Shown here piece by piece: positions 6,643-14,378 of a DNA stretch of 21,168 nt (within the stretch, counting starts at the first letter, position 1; every line of letters starts with the position of its first letter). The DNA lies in assembly GCA_017464225.1 (NCBI GenBank), contig JAFUDW010000016.1, forward strand, positions 1-21,168, in the 5' to 3' direction. A program made the position numbers and the translations under genes. The notes beneath the pieces were generated by a model. It was given only the letters and a program-made list of their open reading frames with translations. It searched no databases and was not told the origin of the DNA. The stretch is from Clostridia bacterium (GTDB lineage Bacteria; Bacillota_A; Clostridia; Christensenellales; Aristaeellaceae).

Positions 6643-6864
6643 ATGCCTGACGGAAAGCATATTTTCGGCATCGTGACCATTGGCGATAAGGGGCAGATCG
6701 TCATCCCCAAAAAGGCGAGGGACATTTTTGACCTGCATACCGGCGATCAGCTGCTGGTGTTGGGGGATGAAGCCCAGGGGCTTGCGCTGGTAAAGGCGGA
6801 TATCCTGCGCTCCTTCGCTTCGGATATCATGAACGCCATGAAGAAAGGAGCGGCGGAGGACTAA
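6643..6864 (+). CDS. AbrB/MazE/SpoVT-type DNA-binding regulator
   Basis: This 73-residue protein carries a swapped-hairpin AbrB domain: GIVTIGDKGQIVIPKKARDIF then LHTGDQLLVLGDEAQGLALVKAD, about residues 9-52. It should form a dimeric DNA-binding fold. ATG 6643 is preceded by AAGAGGTGATCAT. An in-frame ATG or TTG further upstream would place the ribosome binding site inside the gene. It is the first gene of a three-gene operon, and its TAA stop is immediately followed by the ATPase ATG. The arrangement suggests that it represses its own ABC exporter. No toxin gene is adjacent, so an antitoxin role is unlikely. Confidence 0.88.
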   Translation: MPDGKHIFGIVTIGDKGQIVIPKKARDIFDLHTGDQLLVLGDEAQGLALVKADILRSFASDIMNAMKKGAAED

Positions 6865-7596
6865 ATGAACGCGATTGAAACAAAAGGGCTCACCCGCCGT
6901 TTCGGGAACGCCGCGGCGGTGGACGGACTGAACCTGACCGTCCGGCAGGGCGAGTTGTTTGCTCTGCTCGGCGTCAATGGCGCGGGCAAAACCACCACCA
7001 TCCGCATGCTGAGCGGCCTGCTGACGCCCACGGCTGGAGACGCGCTGGTGATGGGTAAAAGCATTGTGAGCGAGACCGCCGCCGTGAAGGCCGTCATCGG
7101 CGTATCGCCCCAGGAAACGGCAGTGGGCATGCATCTGACCGTGCGGGAAAACCTGATGCTCATGGCTGGGCTTCACGGCTTTGACAAGGCCGAAAGCAGG
7201 GAGCGCACCGACGCCATGCTGCGCCGATTGCATCTGGACGAGGCGGCGGACAAGCGCGCCAAAACGCTTAGCGGCGGCTGGATGCGCCGGCTTTCCATTG
7301 CCATGGCGCTGATCACCGATCCCGCCGTATTATACCTGGACGAGCCCACCCTGGGGCTGGACGTGCTGATCCGCCGGGAGCTTTGGCAGGTGATCCGGGA
7401 GCTCAAGGGCAAAAGCACGGTGATCCTCACCACCCATTACCTGGAAGAGGCCGAGGCCCTCAGCGACCGGATCGGCATCATGGCCCGCGGCCGCCTCACC
7501 GCCCTGGGAACGGCGGAAGAATTAAAAGCACGCGCCGGAGCGTCAAGCTTTGAGGACGCTTTTATCGCCCTGGCGGGAGAGGGGGAGCCGCAATGA
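6865..7596 (+). CDS. ABC transporter ATP-binding protein (export type)
   Basis: The 243-residue protein is the nucleotide-binding subunit of an ABC-2-type exporter. Walker A is GVNGAGKTT (about residues 36-44), and the Q-loop region is VSPQE. The signature is LSGGW rather than LSGGQ, and Walker B plus catalytic glutamate is VLYLDEPTLGLD. The H-loop is TTHYLEEAE. The substrate cannot be read from it; drugs, peptides or lipids are typical for this group. The ATG directly abuts the AbrB stop codon, and GGAGG lies upstream. The ATG of the permease overlaps its TGA stop, showing tight coupling. Confidence 0.93.
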   Translation: MNAIETKGLTRRFGNAAAVDGLNLTVRQGELFALLGVNGAGKTTTIRMLSGLLTPTAGDALVMGKSIVSETAAVKAVIGVSPQETAVGMHLTVRENLMLMAGLHGFDKAESRERTDAMLRRLHLDEAADKRAKTLSGGWMRRLSIAMALITDPAVLYLDEPTLGLDVLIRRELWQVIRELKGKSTVILTTHYLEEAEALSDRIGIMARGRLTALGTAEELKARAGASSFEDAFIALAGEGEPQ

Positions 7597-8333
7597 AGAA
7601 CACGCGACGTATGCGCTGCTTTGCCGGGCGCTGCGCCCGGGAGATCCTCCGCGATCCTCTGACGCTTTTCTTCGGCCTGGTTTTTCCGCTGCTCCTGCTG
7701 CTGATGATGACGCTGATTCAGGCCAATATCCCGGTGGAGCTATTCATGATCAACCATCTCGCCCCGGGCGTGGCGGTCTTCGGCCTGTCCTTCCTGGCGC
7801 TGTTCTCCGCGCTGCTGGTCAGTCGGGATCGCAGCACTGCCTTTCTGGCACGGCTGTTTTCCACGCCTATGACGGCGGTGGACTTTCTGGCCGGTTATCT
7901 GCTGCCGCTGCTGCCCATGGCGCTATCTCAAGGCGCGGCGGTATACGCCGTTTCGCTGGCGCTGGGCCTGCGGCTTTCGCTGAACCTGTTATACGCTTGG
8001 CTGGCCGGGCTGATTCCCGCCCTGCTGTATATCGCCCTGGGGCTGCTCTGCGGCACGCTGCTGAACGATAAACAGGTGGGCGGCATCTGCGGCGCTCTGC
8101 TCACCAATCTGAGCGCCTGGCTCAGCGGCATCTGGTTTGATATTTCTCTGCTTGGCGGCGCCTTTGGCGCGGTGTGCAAGATCCTGCCCTTCTATCACGC
8201 CGTGGAAGCCTGCCGCGCCGCCCTGAACGGCGGCAGCGCATGGGGCCACCTGGGCGTTACCCTGGCCTACGCCCTGGCGCTGCTGCTCCTGGCCGCATGG
8301 TGCTTCGCGCGGAAGATGAAAAAAGGCGAATGA
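7593..8333 (+). CDS. ABC-2-type transporter permease
   Basis: This 246-residue integral membrane protein has about six hydrophobic segments. These are near residues 24-44 (LTLFFGLVFPLLLLLMMTLI), 58-78, 102-124, 132-154, 163-180 and 222-240, and a KMKKGE tail follows. The layout is that of ABC-2 permeases in two-gene exporters. It overlaps the ATPase gene by 4 nt (ATGA), so the two subunits are made together. Together they should form a homodimeric-core exporter in the cytoplasmic membrane, under AbrB control. A strong terminator follows 47 bp later. Confidence 0.88.
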   Translation: MKNTRRMRCFAGRCAREILRDPLTLFFGLVFPLLLLLMMTLIQANIPVELFMINHLAPGVAVFGLSFLALFSALLVSRDRSTAFLARLFSTPMTAVDFLAGYLLPLLPMALSQGAAVYAVSLALGLRLSLNLLYAWLAGLIPALLYIALGLLCGTLLNDKQVGGICGALLTNLSAWLSGIWFDISLLGGAFGAVCKILPFYHAVEACRAALNGGSAWGHLGVTLAYALALLLLAAWCFARKMKKGE

Positions 8334-8380
8334 TCGCTTCTGCTCTGTCCCTCCTTACAGGAGCATACGCTTTAGCTTCT

Positions 8381-8418
8381 CACCCCCGCGGTTATTGAAC
8401 CTGCGGGGGTGTATTTTT
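8381..8418 (+). terminator. Terminator of the AbrB-ABC operon
   Basis: The stem CACCCCCGC/GCGGGGGTG (8381-8389 with 8403-8411) is followed by TATTTTT, a strong intrinsic terminator. Confidence 0.88.
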
Positions 8419-8430
8419 CACACTAAAAAA

Positions 8431-8705
8431 CAGAAATCTGATGGGAGATGATAAGGGCCTCCGCGGCCCTTATAAACCCGCGCCAAAGGCCCGCTTAGGC
8501 CTCTGGACTCCATCCTGGCGAACAAGCTTGATGACATTATCAAGCAATTTTCGCCAGTTTAGCTGGAGGGTTGGCGGGTAAAGACCGTCTGAGGCATTGA
8601 AAAAGGCCAGTGCCGTCAGATTGGAGCAAGCTCCATCTGCCGTCTCCCGCCTTTTTCGGGATTGCTGCGCAATCCTCGGCCCGCTGCGCGTGCCTACCTC
8701 AGACT
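8431..8705 (-). repeat. Multi-hairpin interspersed repeat, copy B
   Basis: Read on the minus strand this matches copy A from GTCTGAGG (8704-8697) to CAGATTTCTG (8440-8431). The first 50 nt, including the GGATTGC/GCAATCC hairpin, are almost identical. The long stem is AAAAAGGC/GCCTTTTT (8656-8649 with 8607-8600) where A has AAAAAGCA/TGCTTTTT. The cap is CAGAT-G-GAGC-TT-GCTC-C-A-ATCTG (8639-8617) where A has CTGAT/ATCAG, so both helices have compensating changes. The 3' hairpins are CCAGAGGCC/GGCCTTTGG (8506-8483) and ATAAGGGCC/GGCCCTTAT (8473-8451). An 80-codon frame inside it is a by-product of the repeat. Confidence 0.87.
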
Positions 8706-8759
8706 GTGGCATGATGTTGAAATTCCAAACACGCTAACCGCACCGAAAATGACGGCGGC

Positions 8760-9023
8760 TTGCCGACGTCAATGACGCGTCAGCGTCATAGCGATCATAC
8801 AAAAATGCCCAGACCGAGCTTGCTCGAGTCTGGGTTATTTTTGTTGATCGCGTATTTCCGGTGCGCTCTTTGCGACAACCTCATTTTACTCAACTGCGGG
8901 AAGTTGTCGGAAAGAGCACACAAGCAGCATCCGCAACTGGCGGGGTCTGGGGTGCAACTTGCACCCCAGCAGGGTTGATAAGGGGCAGCGCCCCTTAACG
9001 TTCTTTTCCCCGTCAAATTTCTG
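8760..9023 (+). repeat. Multi-hairpin interspersed repeat, copy C (divergent)
   Basis: This copy has little plain identity to A and B but keeps their architecture. A long hairpin (GCGATCA/TGATCGC and CAAAAAT/ATTTTTG, 8791-8851) is capped by CCCAGAC-C-GAGC-TT-GCTC-G-A-GTCTGGG (8808-8834), with the same TT loop and the same bulged A. The CTCTTTGCGACAACC block (8866-8880) corresponds to CTCTTTACGACAACC in A, and here forms a further stem with GTTGTCGGAAAGAGC (8903-8917). Then come CTGGGGTGCA/TGCACCCCAG (8947-8969) and TAAGGGGC/GCCCCTTA (8979-8997). It ends TCAAATTTCTG. It points away from copy B. Between 8706 and 8790 only a TGACGC/GCGTCA hairpin was seen. Confidence 0.75.
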
Positions 9024-9086
9024 CTTTCCGGTATACACCTTTATCCAGGATTCGGTATCATGCCCAGGAAACGGTGCAAAAGAATA

Positions 9087-9115
9087 TTGCCCAAATCACG
9101 CGCTTCCTGTATAAT
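9087..9115 (+). promoter_or_regulatory. Promoter of the amidohydrolase gene
   Basis: TTGCCC (9087-9092) and TATAAT (9110-9115) are separated by 17 bp and lie 35 bp before the ATG. Nothing else was recognised between the repeat end and this site. Confidence 0.75.
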
Positions 9116-9150
9116 AGATGCAGACAAAAGCGAATAAAGGGGGCTCAATC

Positions 9151-10725
9151 ATGCAGGTCTACCATGGAACCATACTCACCGTTAACCGGACGGATGAGGT
9201 TTGCCAATACCTGGTTGAGGACGGCGGCAAAATCGTCTACGTGGGCAACGCGCTGCCCGAGCAATACAGCGCCGCGCCGCGGACGGAGCTGGGAGAGCAG
9301 GCGCTGATCCCGGCCTTTGTGGATACGCACCAGCATTTTGCCTCTTTTTCCACCTTTCAGGCCGGGCTCAACGTGATGGACGCGGCCTCCAACGCTGAAA
9401 TCTCCGATATGATCCGGGATTTTGTGAAGCGCTCAGGCGGCAAAAAAACGCTGATCGCCTTCGGCGCCTCGCCCTATTCGGTCCGGGAGCGCCGCCTGAT
9501 CAGCCGGGAAGAGCTGGACGCTGTCTGCCCCGATCAGGAGATCATGGTGGTCAAGTACGACGGCCACGCCTGCATTGTCAACAGCAAACTGCTCCATAAA
9601 CTGGACGCCAAAGTGCGCGGGCTGCGCGGCTATCATCCCGACACCGGCGAAATGAACCAGGAGGCCTTCTTCAAGTTTTCGGATTATATCACAGGCTCGC
9701 TGTCGCTGATCGAGCTGTTCAGCAATATGCAGGCGGCGGTGGACTTCCAGGCCAGCCGCGGCATCGGCATGGTGCATACCGTCAGCGGCGTGGGCTTCAT
9801 TGCCAACCTGGATATCACCTTTGAAAAGCTGTTTGCCAAATCGCTGCGCAACGGCTTCCAGCTGCGGGTTTTCCCCCAATCGCTGAACATAAAAACAGCC
9901 ACCCGGCGCGCGCTGCCCCGCATCGGCGGCTGCTTTGAGTGCGCGCTGGACGGCTGCTTCGGCTCCCACGACGCCGCCATGAACGCCCCGTACGTCGACG
10001 CTGAGGGCGGCAGCGGCGTGCTGTATTATACCGATGAAAAGGTGACCGCGTTCTGCAAGGCGGCCAACCGCGCCGGCCTGCAGATCGAAATGCACGCCAT
10101 TGGCGATAAGGCCTTTGACCAGGCCACCCGCGCCCTCAAGGCAGCGCTGGACGATTATCCCCGGGACGATCACCGCCACGGCATCATTCACGACTGCCTG
10201 CCCACGGAGGAGGGCATCCGCATCTGCCGGGATTACCATATCCAAATGCCGGTGCAGAGCGCCTTCATCAACTGGAAGCAGGAGCCCGACGAGTACCTGC
10301 AGTCCATCATGGGCGCCGATCGCCTGGCCCGGCTGAACCCGCTCAAAACCTTCCGGGACAACGGCATCCTGGTCTCCTTCGGCTCGGACGCTCCCTGCAC
10401 CAGCCCCGATCCCATCGTATGGATGGATCGCGCCGTCAACAATCCCAACCAAAGCCAGGCGGTATCGGCGCGGGACGCCCTGCGCATGTGCACCTACAAC
10501 GGCTGCTGCGCCACATTTGATGAAAAACAGCGCGGCAGCCTGGAGGCGGGCAAGATCGCCGATATGGCCATCCTGTCCGGCGATCCCTACACCGTTCCCA
10601 CCGAAAAGCTCGGTTCCCTCCGCGTCAAAGGGCTGCTCCTGGGCGGCAAGCCCTATGAAAGCGCCAAGTACCCGGTGCTCCCCGGCGTGCTGCGGGGCCT
10701 GACCTCCTCCAGCAAGGCGTACTGA
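9151..10725 (+). CDS. YtcJ-like metal-dependent amidohydrolase
   Basis: The 524-residue enzyme belongs to amidohydrolase family 3 (YtcJ-like), cytoplasmic metal hydrolases of largely unassigned substrates. The N-terminal beta-sandwich is followed by the metal-binding DTHQH (about residues 59-63), MHAIGDKAFD (about 314), HGIIHDC (about 339) and GSDAPCTSPDP (about 412). The C-terminus returns to the sandwich with GSLEAGKIADMAILSGDPY. The start was placed at MQVYHGTI because AAAGGGGG precedes ATG 9151; an earlier ATG lies next to the -10 box. It ends only 7 bp from the convergent MerR gene. Substrate is unknown, with N-acyl or cyclic amides being typical guesses. Confidence 0.9.
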   Translation: MQVYHGTILTVNRTDEVCQYLVEDGGKIVYVGNALPEQYSAAPRTELGEQALIPAFVDTHQHFASFSTFQAGLNVMDAASNAEISDMIRDFVKRSGGKKTLIAFGASPYSVRERRLISREELDAVCPDQEIMVVKYDGHACIVNSKLLHKLDAKVRGLRGYHPDTGEMNQEAFFKFSDYITGSLSLIELFSNMQAAVDFQASRGIGMVHTVSGVGFIANLDITFEKLFAKSLRNGFQLRVFPQSLNIKTATRRALPRIGGCFECALDGCFGSHDAAMNAPYVDAEGGSGVLYYTDEKVTAFCKAANRAGLQIEMHAIGDKAFDQATRALKAALDDYPRDDHRHGIIHDCLPTEEGIRICRDYHIQMPVQSAFINWKQEPDEYLQSIMGADRLARLNPLKTFRDNGILVSFGSDAPCTSPDPIVWMDRAVNNPNQSQAVSARDALRMCTYNGCCATFDEKQRGSLEAGKIADMAILSGDPYTVPTEKLGSLRVKGLLLGGKPYESAKYPVLPGVLRGLTSSSKAY

Positions 10726-10732
10726 CGCGTTA

Positions 10733-11458
10733 TCAATCCACGCAATACGCCTCGATGGCCGCCGCGGCGTACTCGGCCGTACCCGCGCCGCAGGCGGCGT
10801 TGATATTCTCGGTAAAGCTGCCGCCGCCCCCATACATCCGCCCCAGGCCGCGCAATATCTGTTTGGTGCAGGTGTAATAGTGCGCCGTTATATACGCCTG
10901 CAGCCTTTCCACCGCAGCGCGCGCTTCGGGCGTATCAACCGGCTTCCCCATGAGAGGCGTAAACGCGCCGATCACGGCCACCAAGCCCTCGGCGATCTCC
11001 TGCTCCTGCGCGTCGGAACGGCCGCCGCGCTTCTGCTCAAATTCCTTCCAGGCGGGCGTATTGCCCCAGCTCTTTTGGGCCTGCTCGCAGTATTCATCTA
11101 TCTTCCGGGTATCAAAGGCTTTAAAATCCATATATCTCACTCCCAACAATTGTACTCCCCGCGCCAGGGTGATCAGGTTGTCAATGTGCTCCCGCCGCAG
11201 CTGCAGCAGCGTGATCTGCTGCTCCAGCGCCAGGTTCCTGTCAAAATCCGGGCTGTCTATAATGCGCCTGATTTCCTTTAAGGGAAACTGCAATTCCCGA
11301 AACAGCAGGATACACTGCAGCCGCTCCAGCGAGCCCTCGTCATAGAGCCTGTAGCCCGCCTGGCTGACCTGCGCGGGCCGCAGCAGGCCAATGCTGTCGT
11401 AATGGCGCAGCGCGCGCTCGCTGACGCCCGTACGCCGGCTCACCTCATGTACCGTCAT
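10733..11458 (-). CDS. MerR-family regulator with TipAS-like C-terminal domain
   Basis: The 241-residue protein has an N-terminal MerR winged helix (MTVHEVSRRTGVSERALRHYD, about residues 1-70). A dimer coiled coil follows (about 80-115), then a C-terminal all-alpha domain resembling TipAS (about 125-235). TipAS domains bind diverse hydrophobic drugs or peptides. ATG 11458 is preceded by GGAGGGGAGG. The frame upstream to 11536 has no further ribosome binding site and would run through the promoter. The operator in its own promoter supports autoregulation. It might also control the convergent amidohydrolase or the divergent creatininase-M42 operon, which is unproven. Confidence 0.9.
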   Translation of the reverse strand: MTVHEVSRRTGVSERALRHYDSIGLLRPAQVSQAGYRLYDEGSLERLQCILLFRELQFPLKEIRRIIDSPDFDRNLALEQQITLLQLRREHIDNLITLARGVQLLGVRYMDFKAFDTRKIDEYCEQAQKSWGNTPAWKEFEQKRGGRSDAQEQEIAEGLVAVIGAFTPLMGKPVDTPEARAAVERLQAYITAHYYTCTKQILRGLGRMYGGGGSFTENINAACGAGTAEYAAAAIEAYCVD

Positions 11459-11484
11459 CACGGTCCTCCCCTCCTTCCGCACAA

Positions 11485-11515
11485 AGGATACACCATGACG
11501 CAGCGTCAAGGTCAA
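11485..11515 (-). promoter_or_regulatory. MerR-type promoter with embedded dyad operator
   Basis: On the minus strand TTGACC (11515-11510) and TATCCT (11490-11485) are 19 bp apart, the over-long spacing typical of MerR-activated promoters. TGTATC at 17 bp is an alternative -10. A dyad with half-sites ACCTTGACGC and GCGTCATGGT around a central T fills 11512-11492. This closely resembles operators of TipA-type regulators. Confidence 0.75.
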
Positions 11516-11530
11516 GGGGAAAAACGACGA

Positions 11531-11558
11531 TTGCAAAATTCTTTTTTTGTGTTAGGAT
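11531..11558 (+). promoter_or_regulatory. Promoter of the creatininase-M42 operon
   Basis: TTGCAA (11531-11536) and TAGGAT (11553-11558) are separated by 16 bp. They lie 15 bp from the MerR-type promoter on the other strand, so the regulator could influence both. Confidence 0.55.
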
Positions 11559-11586
11559 AGAACCGATCAACCAAAGGAGGCCATTT

Positions 11587-12351
11587 ATGAGACTGGAACG
11601 CATGACCTGGCCCCAGGCAGGGGAATATTTCAGCAAAAACGATATCATCCTTTTATCGGTGGGCAGTATCGAATGCCACGGGAAGCACCTGCCTCTGGGC
11701 ACCGATACGCTGATCCCCCAAAGGCTGCTGGAGCTCATTGAGCCGCTGACCGACGTGGCCATCGCGCCCATCATCCCCTTTGGCGCCTGCGATTCCCAGA
11801 CAGATTATCCGGGCACCGTTTCCCTGGGGCACGATACGCTTTACCAGGTGTTCACCCAATTGACCCAGGGCTACCGCGCCCATGGCGTGCGCCGCTTCGC
11901 CGTGCTCAACGGCCACGGCGGCAACATCTCCGTGCTGGATCGGGTGGCGCTGGATCTGCAGCGGCAGGGCTGCATGCTGGCCCAGCTCAACTGGTGGCTG
12001 ATGGCCTGGGATCTGAACCCGGTCTGGACGGGCGGGCATGGCGGCGCGGAGGAAACGGCAGGCGTTCTGGCCGTCGATCCCTCCCTGGTGGACTGGAGCG
12101 CGGTGGAGGATATGAAGCTCAAGCCCGTTTCCGACGAAATAGAGGCCACGGGCTTCAAAACCGTTCGCTACAAGGGCGTATCCATCCCGCTGGTGCGTCC
12201 GGTGATCGATATATCGGACAACGGCTGGATCGGCCCCGATCACCCCAAGAACGCCACCGAGCAGTGGGGAAACGAAATGCTGAGCGCCTGCGCGCAGTAT
12301 ATCGCCGATTTTCTGGGCGCATTCCGCCGCGCGCCGCTGCCTCAAAAGTAA
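11587..12351 (+). CDS. Creatininase-family amidohydrolase
   Basis: The 254-residue protein is a member of the creatinine amidohydrolase family, metal enzymes that open small amide rings or act on formamides. Metal ligands are visible as E29-C-H31-GKHLPLGTD40, NGHGGN (H110) and GGHGGAEET (E155 or E156). Length and motif order are normal for the family. The true substrate is open, since most family members in Bacillota are not creatininases. A textbook AAAGGAGG lies 7 nt before ATG 11587. The M42 peptidase gene starts 12 bp after its stop, so the two form an operon. Confidence 0.88.
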   Translation: MRLERMTWPQAGEYFSKNDIILLSVGSIECHGKHLPLGTDTLIPQRLLELIEPLTDVAIAPIIPFGACDSQTDYPGTVSLGHDTLYQVFTQLTQGYRAHGVRRFAVLNGHGGNISVLDRVALDLQRQGCMLAQLNWWLMAWDLNPVWTGGHGGAEETAGVLAVDPSLVDWSAVEDMKLKPVSDEIEATGFKTVRYKGVSIPLVRPVIDISDNGWIGPDHPKNATEQWGNEMLSACAQYIADFLGAFRRAPLPQK

Positions 12352-12363
12352 AGGAGGAAAACC

Positions 12364-13431
12364 ATGGATTATTTGCAGATGATCGCCGATTTTTCCAATG
12401 CCAACGGCCCCTCGGGGTTTGAGGACGCCGTGGTGGCGGTGGCCCGTCGTTACGCGCCCGCCGACGCTGAGATCGCCGAGGACAGCCTGCGCAATCTGTA
12501 CATCCGCCGGGCCGGCAATACCGGCGACAGGCCGGTGATGCAATTGGACGCCCATTCCGACGAGGTGGGCTTTATGGTGCAGGCCATCCGTCCCAACGGC
12601 ACGCTGAAATTCCTGCCGCTGGGCGGCTGGGTAAACAGCAACATCCCGGCCCACCGGGTGCGGGTGCAGACCCGGAACGGCAATTGGATCCCCGGCGTTA
12701 CCGCCGCCAAGCCGCCGCACTTTATGACCGCCGAGGAAAAGAACCGTATGCCCGCCATCGACGATATGAGCATCGATATCGGCGCGTCCTCCCTGGAGGA
12801 AGCCCGGAACGTGTTTGGCGTCCGCGTGGCCGCGCCGGTGACGCCCGACGTGACCTTTGAGTACGATGAAAAGCACGATCTGATGTTCGGCAAGGCCTTT
12901 GACAATCGTCTGGGCTGCGCCGCCATCCAGGCCACGCTGGATGCCCTGGGCCATGAAGCGCTGGATGTGGACGTGGTGGGCGCCATGGCATCCCAGGAGG
13001 AGATGGGCACCCGGGGCGCCAACGTCACCGCCCGGCGGGTGAAGCCCGATATCGCCATCGTATTTGAAGGCTGTCCCGCCGACGATACCGTGGTGGAGCC
13101 CTGGCTATCCCAGACAGCCATCCACAAAGGGCCCATGCTGCGGCACATCGACGCCCGCATGATCACCAATCCGCGTTTCCAGCGCTGGTCGCTGAACCTG
13201 GCGGAGGAGCTGGGCATCCCCGTTCAGGAGTCCGTCCGCTCCGGCGGCTCCACCAACGGCGCGCCTATCCATCTGAGCGGCATGGGTGTTCCCTGCATCG
13301 TGGTGGGGCTGCCCGTGCGCTACATCCACAGCCATTACGGCATCGCATCGCTGGCCGATTTCAAAAACGGCGTGCGCCTGGCAACGGAGATCATCCGGCG
13401 GCTCAACGCCGAAATCATCGGGGGCTTCTGA
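12364..13431 (+). CDS. M42-family metallo-aminopeptidase
   Basis: The 355-residue protein is an M42 (glutamyl aminopeptidase/TET-like) peptidase, normally a large cytoplasmic oligomer that trims peptides. Two-metal site residues are visible in family order: H64 and D66 in LDAHSDEVGF, D180 in AFDNRLG, catalytic E212-E213 in SQEEMGTRG, an acidic residue near 235-241, and H322 or H324 in YIHSHYG. The N-terminal PSGFED motif is typical. AAAGGAGG precedes the ATG. It is the second gene of the operon with the creatininase-family gene, suggesting peptide or amide scavenging. It converges on the GNAT gene with 29 bp between and no clear terminator. Confidence 0.92.
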   Translation: MDYLQMIADFSNANGPSGFEDAVVAVARRYAPADAEIAEDSLRNLYIRRAGNTGDRPVMQLDAHSDEVGFMVQAIRPNGTLKFLPLGGWVNSNIPAHRVRVQTRNGNWIPGVTAAKPPHFMTAEEKNRMPAIDDMSIDIGASSLEEARNVFGVRVAAPVTPDVTFEYDEKHDLMFGKAFDNRLGCAAIQATLDALGHEALDVDVVGAMASQEEMGTRGANVTARRVKPDIAIVFEGCPADDTVVEPWLSQTAIHKGPMLRHIDARMITNPRFQRWSLNLAEELGIPVQESVRSGGSTNGAPIHLSGMGVPCIVVGLPVRYIHSHYGIASLADFKNGVRLATEIIRRLNAEIIGGF

Positions 13432-13460
13432 TGATCAATCTGCATATCGTGCAGGTAATT

Positions 13461-14240
13461 TTATGTTGCCTGATTCATATCGCGCACCGTTTCGGCTGAT
13501 CGCACGGTCATCTCCACCCAAGCCGGGCGGAAGCCGCTCTTGATGGCGTTCCGGGCTGATTTTACATTGGACCAGGCGCAGCAATAAAAGGGCACCTTGT
13601 CCCGCTTCAATATCTCGATTGCCAGCCTGCTGGTCAGCGCTGAAGCGATCCCCTGCCTGCGGTATTCGGGCAGCACATCAACGCCGATCTGCCACATCGA
13701 TTCGCAGTCTGCGGAGCAGGCCGCCATGCCCACAAGCCTTTCCCCGTGATACGCGCCCACGCCCAGGATATCCAGTTCCTTCCGCTTTTCGCACAGCGCA
13801 TTGCTCCATTCCCTGGTATACAGGGAGGCAAAATCGCTTTGATGCATCAGCCTTGTCCGATAGGGGCAGGGCAGCTCCCGCAGCGCCTGGAGATCGGGAA
13901 GAAAGTACTCCGCCATAAAGCACACGCGGTAGCCATGCTGCTGAAAGGCGTCGTTGAGCACGTGCATATTGGGCGTTTCAAAGCAGTGTTCCGCCGGATA
14001 GGCGTTGATATACGCCGATACAAGCTCCCGGTATTCCTCCTGAACAGCAGCGACGATATTGTTTCCGTAGGAAATCAAATTGCACACGTGCGGAAGCTGC
14101 AAGTACTTTCTCGCTGCCGCGCTGGGCTTTGACAGGGAGATCACGTTCTCTTTGCGGCAAAAATCGGAGGCGTCGCAGTTTGCGTCCACAGCGGACTGCT
14201 CCATGGCGATGCGCCTGATCAATTCATTGGTAAATTCCAT
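13461..14240 (-). CDS. GNAT-family N-acetyltransferase
   Basis: This 259-residue protein has its acetyltransferase fold in the C-terminal half. The acetyl-CoA site is IGVDVLPEYRRQGIASALTSRLA (about residues 187-209), followed by CAWSNVKSARNAIKSGFRPAW. The N-terminal half matches nothing I can name, but the whole resembles two-part GNAT proteins of Clostridia. ATG 14240 has GAGG nine bases upstream. The longer frame to 14366 would run through a promoter and terminator. Substrate is unknown. It is transcribed alone from its own promoter. Confidence 0.85.
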   Translation of the reverse strand: MEFTNELIRRIAMEQSAVDANCDASDFCRKENVISLSKPSAAARKYLQLPHVCNLISYGNNIVAAVQEEYRELVSAYINAYPAEHCFETPNMHVLNDAFQQHGYRVCFMAEYFLPDLQALRELPCPYRTRLMHQSDFASLYTREWSNALCEKRKELDILGVGAYHGERLVGMAACSADCESMWQIGVDVLPEYRRQGIASALTSRLAIEILKRDKVPFYCCAWSNVKSARNAIKSGFRPAWVEMTVRSAETVRDMNQAT

Positions 14241-14276
14241 CGTGCAAACCTCATTGCTTCCATGTTTTTCAATGCG

Positions 14277-14305
14277 ATGATAGCATAAGCGCATTAAAAT
14301 GGCAA
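14277..14305 (-). promoter_or_regulatory. Promoter of the GNAT gene
   Basis: On the minus strand TTGCCA (14305-14300) and TATCAT (14282-14277) are separated by 17 bp, 36 bp before the ATG. Confidence 0.7.
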
Positions 14306-14312
14306 GAACGCG

Positions 14313-14366
14313 ATGAAGCCGCAACAAAAGGAGGACGGGAATCCTCCTTTTGTTATGCGGCTTCAT
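14313..14366. terminator. Long bidirectional terminator hairpin
   Basis: An inverted repeat of about 24 bp per arm, with a small bulge, runs from ATGAAGCCGCA to TGCGGCTTCAT around an ACAAAAGGAGGA/TCCTCCTTTTGT core. It lies 12 bp after the stop of the dehydratase gene on the minus strand and upstream of the GNAT promoter, so it mainly insulates the two units. Confidence 0.75.
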
Positions 14367-14378
14367 TCCTATAAAACA

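Noticed and set aside
5608..7233. 541-codon minus-strand open frame spanning the 4Fe-4S and ABC genes
   Set aside because: It crosses a terminator, a consensus promoter and two well-supported genes on the other strand.
8470..8712. 80-codon minus-strand open frame
   Set aside because: It lies wholly inside repeat copy B; the same stretch in copy A is not kept as a reading frame.
1..9023. Repeats as CRISPR or an insertion sequence
   Set aside because: Three dispersed copies in mixed orientation have no spacers, no transposase and no clear target duplication at the visible ends.
9433..10833. 466-codon minus-strand open frame
   Set aside because: It is antisense to the amidohydrolase, with no domain and no ribosome binding site; shadow.
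11653..12954. 433-codon minus-strand open frame
   Set aside because: It is antisense to the creatininase-M42 operon, without recognisable motifs; shadow.
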